Shown here in pieces: positions 26,041 to 35,141 of a stretch of DNA of 64,000 nt; within the stretch, counting starts at the first letter, position 1, and the number at the start of each line of letters is the position of its first letter. A model generated the notes under the pieces. It made no database searches. It was not told the origin of the DNA and saw only the letters and a list, made by a program, of their open reading frames with translations. The DNA comes from 2-12-FULL-35-15 sp036386835 (GTDB lineage: Bacteria; Bacteroidota; Bacteroidia; 2-12-FULL-35-15), in assembly GCA_036386835.1 (NCBI GenBank), contig DASVUX010000011.1, positions 496,001 to 560,000 on the forward strand, read 5' to 3'. The translations under genes were made by a program, and so were the position numbers.

Positions 26041-26070
26041 CAAAGTAAGGATAGTCAGCGCGACTCCCGC

Positions 26071-26101
26071 AAAAGCCCCGTAATACGGGGCTTTTGTTTT
26101 T
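26071..26101 (+). terminator. Terminator downstream of tRNA
   Basis: A 10-bp perfect stem (aaaagccccg / cggggctttt), loop taata, then T-rich. Confidence 0.85.
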
Positions 26102-26166
26102 CCCGCCCTCTGAGAGTTTCAGGAGTAGTAAGATTTATAGCATTTTTTTAGTGGAAGTTATGAACG

Positions 26167-26196
26167 ATTCGGGAGTCATATCTTCTATTCGGGAGT
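26167..26196 (+). repeat. Pair of 10-bp direct repeats upstream of orphan membrane gene
   Basis: ATTCGGGAGT occurs at 26167-26176 and again at 26187-26196, exactly 20 bp apart, about 65 nt upstream of a consensus -7 element. The core CGGGAGT also appears inverted at 26063-26069. It could be a regulator site. Confidence 0.5.
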
Positions 26197-26261
26197 TAAA
26201 ACATTAACCAGGTAAAAGAGTTCCATTATTATCCCTGGGAACTATTTTTAGAATACCTATC

Positions 26262-26269
26262 TATCTTTG
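26262..26269 (+). promoter_or_regulatory. -7 promoter element
   Basis: TATCTTTG, an exact TAnnTTTG match, 28 nt before the ATG at 26298. Confidence 0.5.
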
Positions 26270-26297
26270 TACTACTCAAAAGTAAGCACTTTTAAGC

Positions 26298-26717
26298 ATG
26301 ATGGGAATTATGAGTATATACACTTTAAATATTCTTAGTGATTTTGTAAAGCTTATAAAGCCCATCACCGAAAGTGATACGCATATAGCATACACTTTTA
26401 TATGCGAGATTTTTTCGACTTTAGTTGGAATCGTGGCAGGCTTCAAGGCATTAATGAGATTTATGGATCCGAAGTCCGGCAAAGAGGTGCGGCACAATGC
26501 CCGGGATATTTTCTTTGTATTGACTTATATAATTATAAGCTTTATATGCCCAATCGTAATCATGGTGCAATTCTGGTCTTATCCTCATTCAGTATGGTGG
26601 TATTTATTACAGGGCTTTTCTGTATGTCTTATATCGGGGTTCATTGGATTCGTATTCATTATCAGGAAAATCAATAAAATGCTGCACGAGGAGGGTCTGG
26701 ATGATGATCTTCTATAG
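26298..26717 (+). CDS. Small membrane protein of unknown function
   Basis: 139 aa with about three hydrophobic segments (roughly 36-55, 70-92 and 97-124), separated by a short polar loop with DPKSGKEVRHN and ending in an acidic tail EEGLDDDLL. I recognise no family. The start could also be the next codons (Met2 or Met5). Its own promoter element and the nearby direct repeats suggest independent, possibly regulated expression; it shares a terminator with the convergent CARDB gene. Confidence 0.72.
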   Translation: MMGIMSIYTLNILSDFVKLIKPITESDTHIAYTFICEIFSTLVGIVAGFKALMRFMDPKSGKEVRHNARDIFFVLTYIIISFICPIVIMVQFWSYPHSVWWYLLQGFSVCLISGFIGFVFIIRKINKMLHEEGLDDDLL

Positions 26718-26763
26718 CAATTATCTACTCAAATCATACCTGTGTTATACTCCTCTGGTAGGT

Positions 26764-26791
26764 AAAAGCCCGTTGTTTTAACGGGGCTTTT
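26764..26791. terminator. Bidirectional terminator between convergent genes
   Basis: Inverted repeat aaaagcccgtt / aacggggctttt (one bulged base) between the ends of the small membrane gene and the CARDB gene. Confidence 0.75.
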
Positions 26792-26801
26792 CATTTAACT
26801 C

Positions 26802-29800
26802 TTATTGTACTATCAGTTTTGTCGTAAGGACTTTTTCACCGGAAATGTATCGTACTACGTAGATTCCAGACGGCACATTCTCAAGGTCAAAAGCCAGGGT
26901 CCCGGTGTTATTTCTTACCTGCTCATTCCTGATCTTTATTCCTAATTCATTATAGATCTCCACTTGCCCGTTTGCAGTCTCATTTATTTTTAAAGTGAAT
27001 TTTCCGGCAGTCGGATTCGGAAATACGTTTATTCCACCCTTTCCGGCAGTTACCGGCTGGATGCCTATAACGCCCACATTCACCGGAATGGAATTGATGT
27101 TATTAAATTCATCGGTTTCGATCACCTGGCTCAGGTGGTCTGCATAATTCAGGAGATAATAATTTCCGGCTACAACATATGGTGGCAGGGAAACAAACTG
27201 GGATATAATGGTATCATCAATACTTGAGATGGAGTTGAGCGTGTTTATCCGGAGATAAATATCGTCTGAGCTCAGAACGGCATCCGAAGAAAGGTAATAG
27301 GCCATCTTCGCAGGATAGCTTGCAGATGCCCCGCCATTAAATACGTGTGTGGTAGCAATCGTATTCCCGTTCTCGATGGTGTCACCGGGCACGATCACGC
27401 TTGGTATGGAGAAGTCGTTATGTGCAGGGGAAATGGTGACCGGGATAAAGTGAAAGTTGTTGCTGGAATCGGTGTCGGTTATATTAAAACCGGGTTCCCC
27501 CATGGCAATTATAAAATAATTCCCTGGTTCGGCAGTTAAAGGCAAGTTAAGAACAGGGTTGATCACCACTGATCCATTTCCCTGGATGGAATCAAAACTT
27601 TCCGGTGTAAGCCGCACATCCTGGTAAAAGCTATCGAAGTACAGGTCTTTTGATAAGCAATAATTCACTCGGTATGCGGTGCCGTCATTATCATTGTTAT
27701 ATAAAGTGGAAGTTAAGCCGATAACACTGCCCGGATAAACAGGAGCTGTTCCGGTGAGTGCCCCGCTCATTGAAAGATCGGTAGTCGGAATTAATGGCTG
27801 TGTAACGGTTACCGGTACAATGCTGATGTTATCGTTCCAGTCACGATCGTATGCATTGGAACAGTATGTCTTAAAGACCAGGTAATAATTTCCTGCTGCA
27901 GTGAGTGTGTTGATCCAGAGCTGATCGTATCTCGTGCTGCTGCCTCCCCCGGAAACTGAATTTATATGAGAGGAGTAGAAGCTATGATCATCGGCACTGT
28001 AAACATTGTCTGTAGAAAGATAATATTCAATCCTGACATTTTGTGCTGCCGCCGGGCCGGAATTATGAATGGTTGCGCCAACAGTCAGATGAGCTCCTGC
28101 GGCTACATTTGGAGCTGCGGAAGGAGATTGTATCTCAAGATCAACATTTGTCATGGCTGAATCTTCATCCGGGACGATAACAGTAATGGGATACCAGGAG
28201 ATATTATTTGATTCATTTGTTTCTGTATTCTCATCATCACGATCTGCTTCCACCAGTATATAATAGTTTCCGGAGGATTCAACCCAGAGGGAAACATATG
28301 GATTAAGAGCCACGTAGGAATTGCCCGGAATCGTATTTACCTGGTAAGAAAAACCACCTGATATGTTTTGATCGCCCTGGCTTAATATAGTATCAGGGGA
28401 AAGATAGAAATTCATATAATAATGCCTTGAAGCATCATCTCCATAATTGACTGCTTTAAATTCAATAGGAATAGTTGTTCCCGCGATCCCTGTTGAAACG
28501 CTGGCCTGCAGATCGGCTATCGCCAGGTCAATATCAGCCCGCTCGATATATACCGGTACAGCGAGCATATTATTGTTCTCATTGGATTCTGCCACATAAT
28601 TTACGGGTGAGCCGTAATAATCAGCCTGATCTGCGATCACCAACAGATAATAATTCCCCGGGGCAGTTCCGTCTCCAAGGTAAAGCATGCTGCTAAGGCT
28701 TACCGAATCATTCGCATTTACGGTAGAGCTGTAGGTGCCGCCAATCGCCTCATCAGAATAACCGAAAAGAGGATCCGTTGAAAGATAAACAGAGGTTGAA
28801 AATGCAGGCGAAACAGAGCTTCCGGAATTCTTAACTTTAAAAGTAATGTTCGCCTGGTTGTGTGTTTTCAACGTATCAGGCAGCATGGGCTGGATGATGC
28901 TAAGGTCGATATCAGAAGGGAGTATGGTTATCGGAACTCCGTATGTATTATTAAATTCGTTTGTTTCACCATAGGTACTTTGATAATCCACGAAATACAT
29001 AATATAATAATTACCAGGGATTATGTTTTCCGGGATTTCCAGGTATGAAACAGAAGAATAGTAGTTCGGATAAACCCTGTTTAAAAAAACATCAGCTTCT
29101 CCCCAGACAGAATCTGTTGAAAGATAAAATCCGGTTACGATAGGATCGTAAACAGGTGTGGGGCCAATATTATTTACCGAATGTGTGAAAACGATCTGGG
29201 TCCCTGCCAGAGCTGTTGATGGATTGCTTGCAGAACCGATCACTAAATCGATACCCTGGGGCTCATGCTGCACGGTCACAGGGTACCATATGCTGTTGTT
29301 GGCTTCATTTGTCTCTGAAAAATAATTGTTGTTGTCTACTATGATGAGAACGTAGTAACTGCCGTCCGGTACTGATAAGGGGATGATTACAGAATTCTGA
29401 TAAGAAATGCTTCCAAGGACAATGTCACTTGCATCCGCAATCGTATCCGCAGATAGAAATACACCTACCTGGGGATTAATATTGCTGGAGATAAAGTTGC
29501 CGGTTGCAACATTGTTGAAATAAACGGAAGTGCTTCTTCCTGCAATCATTGCAGATGGTGTCACAAGCGGAGTATTCAGTGAAAAGTCAATTGATTGCGC
29601 TAGGATGGAGTAGGGGATTGCCCGTTTATTATTGTTTTCATTGCTTTCAGGTACTATGTTGTCGGGATCAGTCACAACAACTATATAGTAATTCCCGGGA
29701 ACAGTATTGTATGGGAAATTAATGTCGAAAGATTGGGCATCGCTGCCGAACGGGTTAAGGTTATAACTGGAATAATCTTTCAGCAGTATATCATTGCTGC

Positions 29801-32207
29801 TAAAAAGGGAATCTGCAGAAAGAAAGTATTTGGTTGTCACATTACCCGTACGTGAAATCCCATTGTTTAAAAGTTTGCATGTGATCCTCACCGGGGACTG
29901 GAAAACATCAGCGCTCTTACTTAATACCGGTTGAGCAAGGCTGAGCTCGATACTTGGCGGTGGCGGTTGCTGAAAGTAAGTCCATGTTATATTATTATTC
30001 TCATAGGTCTCCACATGATCATTATAAGGATCAATACGGCTTATAAGATAAAAGCTGCCTGCCGGAGACAGGTTTCCAAGCCACCAGCTGTGTGTATAGT
30101 TAGAGTTGCCACCTGGAATTATGGTCCCGATGGCTTTTGTCGTTAAGTAATCATCAGAAGCATCAAGAATTGTGTCCTGGGATATATAGTAGGAAACATA
30201 CGCATGGTTGGAAGGTGTTGTTCCTGCATTGATAATATTTTCAGTCCACTGTATATAGCTGGGTGTATAAGGATTATTTACGCCAGGGAATGGAATATGG
30301 AAAGCAAGGTCAATGTCCGGCGGTACTATATTTACTGCTAATTTAACCACATTGTTGTTTTCATTTATTTCCTGGATTATGTTTGTCTTGTCGAGCTGGC
30401 ATAGGATATATTTATTTCCATAGCCTATGTTCAGAGGAAGTTTAACAGAGGCTGCCATCCGGATTGTATCTTGCTGGTAGAAGCCATTGTAATTGAATTG
30501 TAAAAGAAGGTCACCATTGTCCAGCAAACTGTCATTCGAAATGTAATATGCCACCTGGAAAGATCCAGGTTGTCCGACACTGACATTGTAGGCTTCAGCA
30601 GTTACAGTGAGCTGATTACCCGGGCAGATTATTGAGGACGCTATAGAAAGTGCATTCACCTGCAGGTCAAAATCAGGTGGTGTAATAATTGTCGGTATGA
30701 ATTTACGGTTATTATAAGCAACAGGGTCATTAGCAGGGACAGGTAGCTCAAGTACGAGATAATACTGACCGCCTGCAAGATTAGCAGGAAGTTGACAGGA
30801 ATAATTGGTGTGAATGGTATCATTGCCTGAGAATTCGAGATAGGTACTGCTAAGCGAATAATCGTTATTATCAAGCAGGGTATCACTGGATAAGTAATAG
30901 CGGAGGTAACTTGCGGCCGCAGGGAATTCCGGAAAATAAACACTGCTTGAAATGTTTGCATATTCCCCCGCAGTAAGAGGATTGCCGGAAATACTGCCGG
31001 ACATGATGGCGATATCAGCAGGAGGTTCTGATCCGGGGGCTGTTATTGTTATTGGAATATAGGATGAATTATTGGTATGATTGCTTTCATCCACCCGGTT
31101 GAACTGGTCAGCCAGCATCAGCAGGAAATAATTTCCCGGTGCCACACTCGTGGAAATGGTTTTTATTACGCTCACATGCGTTACGGTTGAATCATTCAAA
31201 GCGACAGAAGCAGCGCTGCTCGAATATGGATGGTAAAACTCTATATCCGACTGATCATAAACTGTATCTTTAGAGATATAAAAGAATACTTCCGTGGCAT
31301 CGGTAGCGACATCTGTGGTTCCGAGGTTCGCGAGGCTGAAAGACACAATACAGTTATTGCCGGCTGCTATCGTAGCCGGGATTACTTGTTCGGCACTTAT
31401 AAGGAGGTCTACATTTTTCGGTACGATGTTAAGTGGGAAATATTTAATGTTATTTGATTCGTTGGTTTCATCAATTGCATGATCATAATCCGCGATGTAC
31501 AGTAAATAATAAGATCCCGGAACTGTAGTGGCAGGAATGGTAATGCTGGAATTTACGTTTGAGGGCTGGTTCTGCCAAAGCCCGTAGTTGTATGATTGAT
31601 AATTAACAAGGGGGTCATTCTGATTAAGTACAGTATCAGTGGACAGGGCAATCATATAACTGACTGTAACGTAGGACATCCCCAGGTTAATATATTTAAA
31701 ATGCACGGAAGCGCTTTGCCCCGGGACAAGAACTGACGGAGAAGTAATGTTCTGCAGGACAAGGTCGGCATTCACCGGGCCTACCGAGAGAGGTTTTATT
31801 TTAGTATTGTTCCCTTCGGATTGTTCTGCAGACATGTTGTTGAAATCAGCGGCTGCAAAAAGATAATAACTGCCGTTGGCCGTGGAAACCGGGATTTCGA
31901 AAGAACAGTAATTATAAGAAGAATCACCTGCATTAACAGCTTCTACATAATCGTATCCCATTAGCGGATCGTTGCTGTCCAGGACAGTATCAGCGGAAAG
32001 GTAAAAACCGGAATAAGAATACGGGGATTGTACGGCCCCGATATTCTTTGCGTTATATGTGATATTAACAAGGCTCCCGGGCTGAACCACCGTATTCGAT
32101 ATTTCGATACCGCTGACGATCAGGTCCGGGGAAGTTTGACCATAAATTGAGGTTAGACGAATAGTAAGAAAAAGTATAAACGAAGCTCTTAGTAAAATTA
32201 ATTTCAT
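26802..32207 (-). CDS. Giant CARDB-repeat protein with T9SS sorting domain
   Basis: 1801 aa. After a signal peptide (to about residue 24, SIYGQ) the protein is built of 14 consecutive CARDB (CARD-BH-like, Ig-fold) units of about 120 residues. Each unit has the same hallmarks: a start like PDLIVSGIEIS, then PG..VNITYNAKNIG, the block YYLSxDTxLDxxD, and a closing NYYLLxxADxxNxxxETNExNN. It ends in a T9SS type A sorting domain starting INVFPNPTAG. CARDB domains are cell-adhesion/stalk modules; this should be an extended surface or secreted fibre. It lies 39 nt downstream of a small basic secreted protein gene, so the two are probably co-transcribed. The binding partner is unknown. Confidence 0.92.
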   Translation of the reverse strand: MKLILLRASFILFLTIRLTSIYGQTSPDLIVSGIEISNTVVQPGSLVNITYNAKNIGAVQSPYSYSGFYLSADTVLDSNDPLMGYDYVEAVNAGDSSYNYCSFEIPVSTANGSYYLFAAADFNNMSAEQSEGNNTKIKPLSVGPVNADLVLQNITSPSVLVPGQSASVHFKYINLGMSYVTVSYMIALSTDTVLNQNDPLVNYQSYNYGLWQNQPSNVNSSITIPATTVPGSYYLLYIADYDHAIDETNESNNIKYFPLNIVPKNVDLLISAEQVIPATIAAGNNCIVSFSLANLGTTDVATDATEVFFYISKDTVYDQSDIEFYHPYSSSAASVALNDSTVTHVSVIKTISTSVAPGNYFLLMLADQFNRVDESNHTNNSSYIPITITAPGSEPPADIAIMSGSISGNPLTAGEYANISSSVYFPEFPAAASYLRYYLSSDTLLDNNDYSLSSTYLEFSGNDTIHTNYSCQLPANLAGGQYYLVLELPVPANDPVAYNNRKFIPTIITPPDFDLQVNALSIASSIICPGNQLTVTAEAYNVSVGQPGSFQVAYYISNDSLLDNGDLLLQFNYNGFYQQDTIRMAASVKLPLNIGYGNKYILCQLDKTNIIQEINENNNVVKLAVNIVPPDIDLAFHIPFPGVNNPYTPSYIQWTENIINAGTTPSNHAYVSYYISQDTILDASDDYLTTKAIGTIIPGGNSNYTHSWWLGNLSPAGSFYLISRIDPYNDHVETYENNNITWTYFQQPPPPSIELSLAQPVLSKSADVFQSPVRITCKLLNNGISRTGNVTTKYFLSADSLFSSNDILLKDYSSYNLNPFGSDAQSFDINFPYNTVPGNYYIVVVTDPDNIVPESNENNNKRAIPYSILAQSIDFSLNTPLVTPSAMIAGRSTSVYFNNVATGNFISSNINPQVGVFLSADTIADASDIVLGSISYQNSVIIPLSVPDGSYYVLIIVDNNNYFSETNEANNSIWYPVTVQHEPQGIDLVIGSASNPSTALAGTQIVFTHSVNNIGPTPVYDPIVTGFYLSTDSVWGEADVFLNRVYPNYYSSVSYLEIPENIIPGNYYIMYFVDYQSTYGETNEFNNTYGVPITILPSDIDLSIIQPMLPDTLKTHNQANITFKVKNSGSSVSPAFSTSVYLSTDPLFGYSDEAIGGTYSSTVNANDSVSLSSMLYLGDGTAPGNYYLLVIADQADYYGSPVNYVAESNENNNMLAVPVYIERADIDLAIADLQASVSTGIAGTTIPIEFKAVNYGDDASRHYYMNFYLSPDTILSQGDQNISGGFSYQVNTIPGNSYVALNPYVSLWVESSGNYYILVEADRDDENTETNESNNISWYPITVIVPDEDSAMTNVDLEIQSPSAAPNVAAGAHLTVGATIHNSGPAAAQNVRIEYYLSTDNVYSADDHSFYSSHINSVSGGGSSTRYDQLWINTLTAAGNYYLVFKTYCSNAYDRDWNDNISIVPVTVTQPLIPTTDLSMSGALTGTAPVYPGSVIGLTSTLYNNDNDGTAYRVNYCLSKDLYFDSFYQDVRLTPESFDSIQGNGSVVINPVLNLPLTAEPGNYFIIAMGEPGFNITDTDSSNNFHFIPVTISPAHNDFSIPSVIVPGDTIENGNTIATTHVFNGGASASYPAKMAYYLSSDAVLSSDDIYLRINTLNSISSIDDTIISQFVSLPPYVVAGNYYLLNYADHLSQVIETDEFNNINSIPVNVGVIGIQPVTAGKGGINVFPNPTAGKFTLKINETANGQVEIYNELGIKIRNEQVRNNTGTLAFDLENVPSGIYVVRYISGEKVLTTKLIVQ

Positions 32208-32246
32208 TCGGTTAAGTTTTAAATATGACCTCCTGCACAGATTCTT

Positions 32247-32507
32247 CTAATTGCCGCCTTCTTTTCTTCCTTGTTTTTTTCTTTTCTTTTTGAAGAGCCA
32301 GCCATGCTGCGCATCATTGCTTAACTGACCGGTATTGCTCTTTTCTGCTTTTCTTTCGCGTTTTCTTCTGCTTTTTTCCATCTGCTTTTCGGATTTCAGC
32401 TGTGCCTGCGCCTGGTCATAGTTATTAGCGGAAGTCTGGGCATCTGCCGGCAATGAAAAAACACTTATCAGTATAAACGACAGGATATAATTGCTTATCT
32501 TTTTCAT
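32247..32507 (-). CDS. Small basic secreted protein of unknown function
   Basis: 86 aa from ATG 32507. A signal peptide (MKKISNYILSFILISVFSLPADAQ) is followed by a very basic mature region with QAQAQLKSEKQMEKSRRKRERKAEKS and a C-terminal WLFKKKRKKQGRKEGG. The mature part would be exceptionally cationic for an exported protein. I recognise no domain. The frame extends upstream to 32579, but that part is not protein-like. It immediately precedes the CARDB giant gene on the same strand, so a role together with it is possible but unproven. Confidence 0.7.
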   Translation of the reverse strand: MKKISNYILSFILISVFSLPADAQTSANNYDQAQAQLKSEKQMEKSRRKRERKAEKSNTGQLSNDAQHGWLFKKKRKKQGRKEGGN

Positions 32508-32780
32508 AATCACGTTTTTATAATTTATAAACTTAAATACTGTGCCACCATCGGATATACTGGTATGATTTTCTATCATGGAATTAACAATCCTTGTGAG
32601 ATATTGGTCGAATAAAGTAGGAGGGAGGTGTTTATTATGCCTACCTTTATAATAATGAAGAAGAGGATATAAACACCAACCCGGTTTCTCACCTTACAAA
32701 ATTCTTCCTCTGCTGTTTTACGCCACAGTTGTATCGGGAAATAAAAATACTTCCTACCCGGAGGCTAAATTCAAAAATTA

Positions 32781-33863
32781 ATGAAAACTATTAAATTTGT
32801 CAGCAATGACAGGTCACAGTTCACTACGACCTTAAGAAAGAATGTGAACGCATATTTTAAAGAAAAGAATCTATCAACAAAAGGTGACTGGAGGCTTGGA
32901 CTGAAGATCATTTCAATGTTAAGTATTTACCTGGTGCCGTTCATCCTTATACTCACCGTGCCGATGTCGACATGGCTTATTTTTCCGTTATCAGTTTTGA
33001 TGGGGATCGGTATGGCGGGAGTTGGAATGTCAGTTATGCATGATGCAGCTCATGGATCATCAAGTTCAGTGAAGTGGCTGAACAAATTCCTGAGCTATTC
33101 CATTTATATTATCGGTGGCAGTTCGTTTACCTGGAACCTGCAGCACAATGTAAAACACCACACTTTTACGAATATAGATGGCTATGATGAGGATATAGAT
33201 ACGAAAGCGATCATCAGGCTTTCCAGGCAGGCGCCATTAAAGAAGATCCACCGTTTCCAGTATATCTACGCCTTCTTTTTTTATCTCCTCATGACGATAG
33301 CCAAGCTGGGTAATGATTTTAAACAGCTTGCTGATTATAACAATGAAGGCCTTACAAAGCAGCAGAATGCCAGGCCTAAATTTGAGTTCTTCAAGCTGAT
33401 CCTTTTTAAATCACTTTACATGATCCTGTTCCTCGGATTGCCGATGATAGTTTCAGGTTTCAGCTGGTGGCTTGTTTTACTTGGGTTTTTAACAATGCAC
33501 TTTACCGGCGGATTCATAATGGCTATTATATTTCAAATGGCTCATATTGCAGATAATGCAGATCAGCCGGTTTTGAACTCAGAAGGGAACATTGAGAACG
33601 AGTGGGCAATACACGAATTGCACACAACGGTTAATTTTTCAAGGAATAACCGTGTTTTGGGATGGTTTGTGGGAGGCCTTAACTTCCAGATTGAACATCA
33701 TCTTTTTCCGAATATCTGCCATATTCATTACAAGGAGATCTCTCATATTGTGGAACGGACTGCACTCGACTTTGGATTAAGGTATAACCTTCAACCCACA
33801 TTTTTTCAGGCAATTGTTTCCCATACCCGAATGCTTAAAGAGCTTGGCAGGGAAGCTGCCTGA
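32781..33863 (+). CDS. Fatty acid desaturase, front-end (QxxHH) type
   Basis: 360-aa integral membrane di-iron desaturase. All three histidine boxes are present: HDAAH (87-91), HNVKHH (122-127) and QIEHH (303-307). The Gln in the third box is typical of front-end (delta-5/6-type) acyl desaturases; there is no fused cytochrome b5 domain. Four to five transmembrane stretches surround them. It would introduce a double bond into membrane acyl chains, probably for lipid fluidity or unsaturated fatty acid production; the position of desaturation cannot be read. Monocistronic, with its own terminator. Confidence 0.93.
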   Translation: MKTIKFVSNDRSQFTTTLRKNVNAYFKEKNLSTKGDWRLGLKIISMLSIYLVPFILILTVPMSTWLIFPLSVLMGIGMAGVGMSVMHDAAHGSSSSVKWLNKFLSYSIYIIGGSSFTWNLQHNVKHHTFTNIDGYDEDIDTKAIIRLSRQAPLKKIHRFQYIYAFFFYLLMTIAKLGNDFKQLADYNNEGLTKQQNARPKFEFFKLILFKSLYMILFLGLPMIVSGFSWWLVLLGFLTMHFTGGFIMAIIFQMAHIADNADQPVLNSEGNIENEWAIHELHTTVNFSRNNRVLGWFVGGLNFQIEHHLFPNICHIHYKEISHIVERTALDFGLRYNLQPTFFQAIVSHTRMLKELGREAA

Positions 33864-33869
33864 TAATTT

Positions 33870-33900
33870 AACCTGCCGTTTCCGGCAGGTTTTTTATTTT
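33870..33900 (+). terminator. Rho-independent terminator of desaturase gene
   Basis: A 9-bp stem (aacctgccg / cggcaggtt), loop tttc, then a T-rich run. Confidence 0.88.
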
Positions 33901-33913
33901 ACTAAACAAAGAG

Positions 33914-33943
33914 TTGCTTCGGGATGTTAGTTGTATAAATTTG
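33914..33943 (+). promoter_or_regulatory. Full promoter giving a leaderless DsbA-like mRNA
   Basis: TTG at 33914-33916 and exact -7 TAAATTTG at 33936-33943, spacer 19 nt. The ATG lies 5 nt after the -7 element, so transcription should start at or beside the start codon. Confidence 0.6.
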
Positions 33944-33948
33944 AGGTT

Positions 33949-34584
33949 ATGAAAATTGAGATCTGGTCAGATATAATGTGTCCCTTTTGCTATATAGGGA
34001 AGAGGAGGCTTGAAGCGGCAATTGCCAAATCAGGGATTAAAGATATCGATATCGAATGGAAAAGCTTCCAGCTGAACCCGCAAATGGTCACAGAGCCGCG
34101 GAAGAACATCAATCAATACCTTGCGGAAATTAAGGGATGGAGCCTTGAGCAGGCGCGTTCAATGAATGACCGTGTGATAGAAATGGCGAAAGGTGAAGGG
34201 CTGGAATATGACCTGGAAAAAGCAGTGGTTGCAAATTCATTTGATGCACATCGCCTGATCCAGATGGCAAAAGCAGCAGGAAAAGGTGACGAGGCAGAAG
34301 AGCTTTTGTTCAAGGCATATTTTACGGAAGGCAGTAATATTGCAGATCACGGAACCCTTATCCTGTTAGGTAAATCCCTCGGCTTTTCCGGGCCGGATCT
34401 TGAAGCAATGCTCAGCAGCAACCGGTTTGCAGAAGAGGTTCGTAATGACATCGCAGAATCCCGTAAGATCGGTGTTAGCGGGGTCCCGTTCTTTGTTTTT
34501 AACAGGCAGTATGCAGTTTCGGGTGCACAGGAGACAGAAATTTTTCTTGATGTATTGAACAAGGCAGCCAAGAATGAGGCATAA
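33949..34584 (+). CDS. DsbA-family thiol oxidoreductase (FrnE-like)
   Basis: 211 aa. The thioredoxin fold with an inserted helical domain starts directly with the redox motif: MKIEIWSDIMCPFCYIGKR, C11-P-F-C14. Further family marks: FQLNP, VANSFDAHRLIQMAK, and the cis-Pro loop SGVPFFVF near the end. No signal peptide is visible, so it is probably cytoplasmic, like FrnE disulfide isomerases that help in oxidative stress. The upstream in-frame TTG at 33931 lies within the promoter spacer and is rejected as start. It is followed 41 nt later by osmC on the same strand, so the pair may form an oxidative-stress operon. Confidence 0.92.
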   Translation: MKIEIWSDIMCPFCYIGKRRLEAAIAKSGIKDIDIEWKSFQLNPQMVTEPRKNINQYLAEIKGWSLEQARSMNDRVIEMAKGEGLEYDLEKAVVANSFDAHRLIQMAKAAGKGDEAEELLFKAYFTEGSNIADHGTLILLGKSLGFSGPDLEAMLSSNRFAEEVRNDIAESRKIGVSGVPFFVFNRQYAVSGAQETEIFLDVLNKAAKNEA

Positions 34585-34625
34585 AGTTTTAGTATTTAAT
34601 TACTCACCTAAAAAACATAAAAAAT

Positions 34626-35042
34626 ATGAAGCGATACGCAACAGCTAACTGGAAAGGTACCGGAAAAGAAGGTAAAGGACACATCACTACTCAGAGCACC
34701 GTACTGGATGAAACTCAATATGCTTTTGGAAGCAGGTTTGAGGATGGTGCGGGGACAAACCCGGAAGAGCTTATTGCAGCTGCGCACGCTGGCTGCTTTA
34801 CTATGAAATTAAGCTTTAACCTGACCAAAGCAGGGTTTCCCCCTGAAAATATAGATACCAGGTGCGAGATTACCCTTGACGCTGAAAAGGGGATGATCTC
34901 CACTTCCGGTTTAACCGTTACTGCAAAAGTTCCCGGGATCAGTAAAGATCAGTTTGATGAGCAGGTAGCAGATGCAAAATCAAACTGTCCTGTTTCAAAG
35001 TTGTTAAATGCAACTATTAGCTGTGAAGCGAAATTAGCGTAG
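34626..35042 (+). CDS. osmC: OsmC organic hydroperoxide peroxidase
   Basis: 138 aa. Sequence order matches OsmC closely: YATANWKGTGKEGKGHI, FGSRFEDGAGTNPEELIAAAHAGCFTM with C57, and DAKSNCPVSKLL with C121. These two cysteines form the peroxidatic/resolving pair that reduces organic hydroperoxides. The Asn-Pro-Glu-Glu-Leu and GTNP features favour OsmC over Ohr. Cytoplasmic. It is probably co-transcribed with the FrnE-like gene and ends at a strong terminator. Confidence 0.95.
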   Translation: MKRYATANWKGTGKEGKGHITTQSTVLDETQYAFGSRFEDGAGTNPEELIAAAHAGCFTMKLSFNLTKAGFPPENIDTRCEITLDAEKGMISTSGLTVTAKVPGISKDQFDEQVADAKSNCPVSKLLNATISCEAKLA

Positions 35043-35062
35043 CCTGAAATTATCAAAGGAAG

Positions 35063-35091
35063 GACCGGTAGCTCGCTGCCGGTCTTTTTTT
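35063..35091 (+). terminator. Rho-independent terminator of osmC
   Basis: Stem gaccgg / ccggtc with extra inner pairs and loop ctcg, then eight T. Confidence 0.85.
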
Positions 35092-35121
35092 ATATGAGCA
35101 GTCCTGTAAGAAGAATTTACA

Positions 35122-35129
35122 TATTTTTG
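35122..35129 (+). promoter_or_regulatory. -7 promoter element of LytTR regulator
   Basis: TATTTTTG, an exact TAnnTTTG match, 12 nt before ATG 35142; very short leader. Confidence 0.45.
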
Positions 35130-35141
35130 TTTATTAAGTAA

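Noticed and set aside
26802..32207. DNA-level tandem repeat or CRISPR-like array
   Set aside because: The repetition is at protein level (CARDB units) with strongly diverged DNA and no short identical repeats with spacers.
32529..32547. A -24-like TGGCAC on the minus strand upstream of the basic secreted protein, tempting as a sigma-54 promoter because rpoN is in the window
   Set aside because: The -12 half reads TTAA instead of TTGC at the right spacing, so the essential GC is missing.
33931..33948. TTG start for the FrnE-like gene
   Set aside because: This codon is inside the promoter spacer; the redox domain begins normally at ATG 33949.
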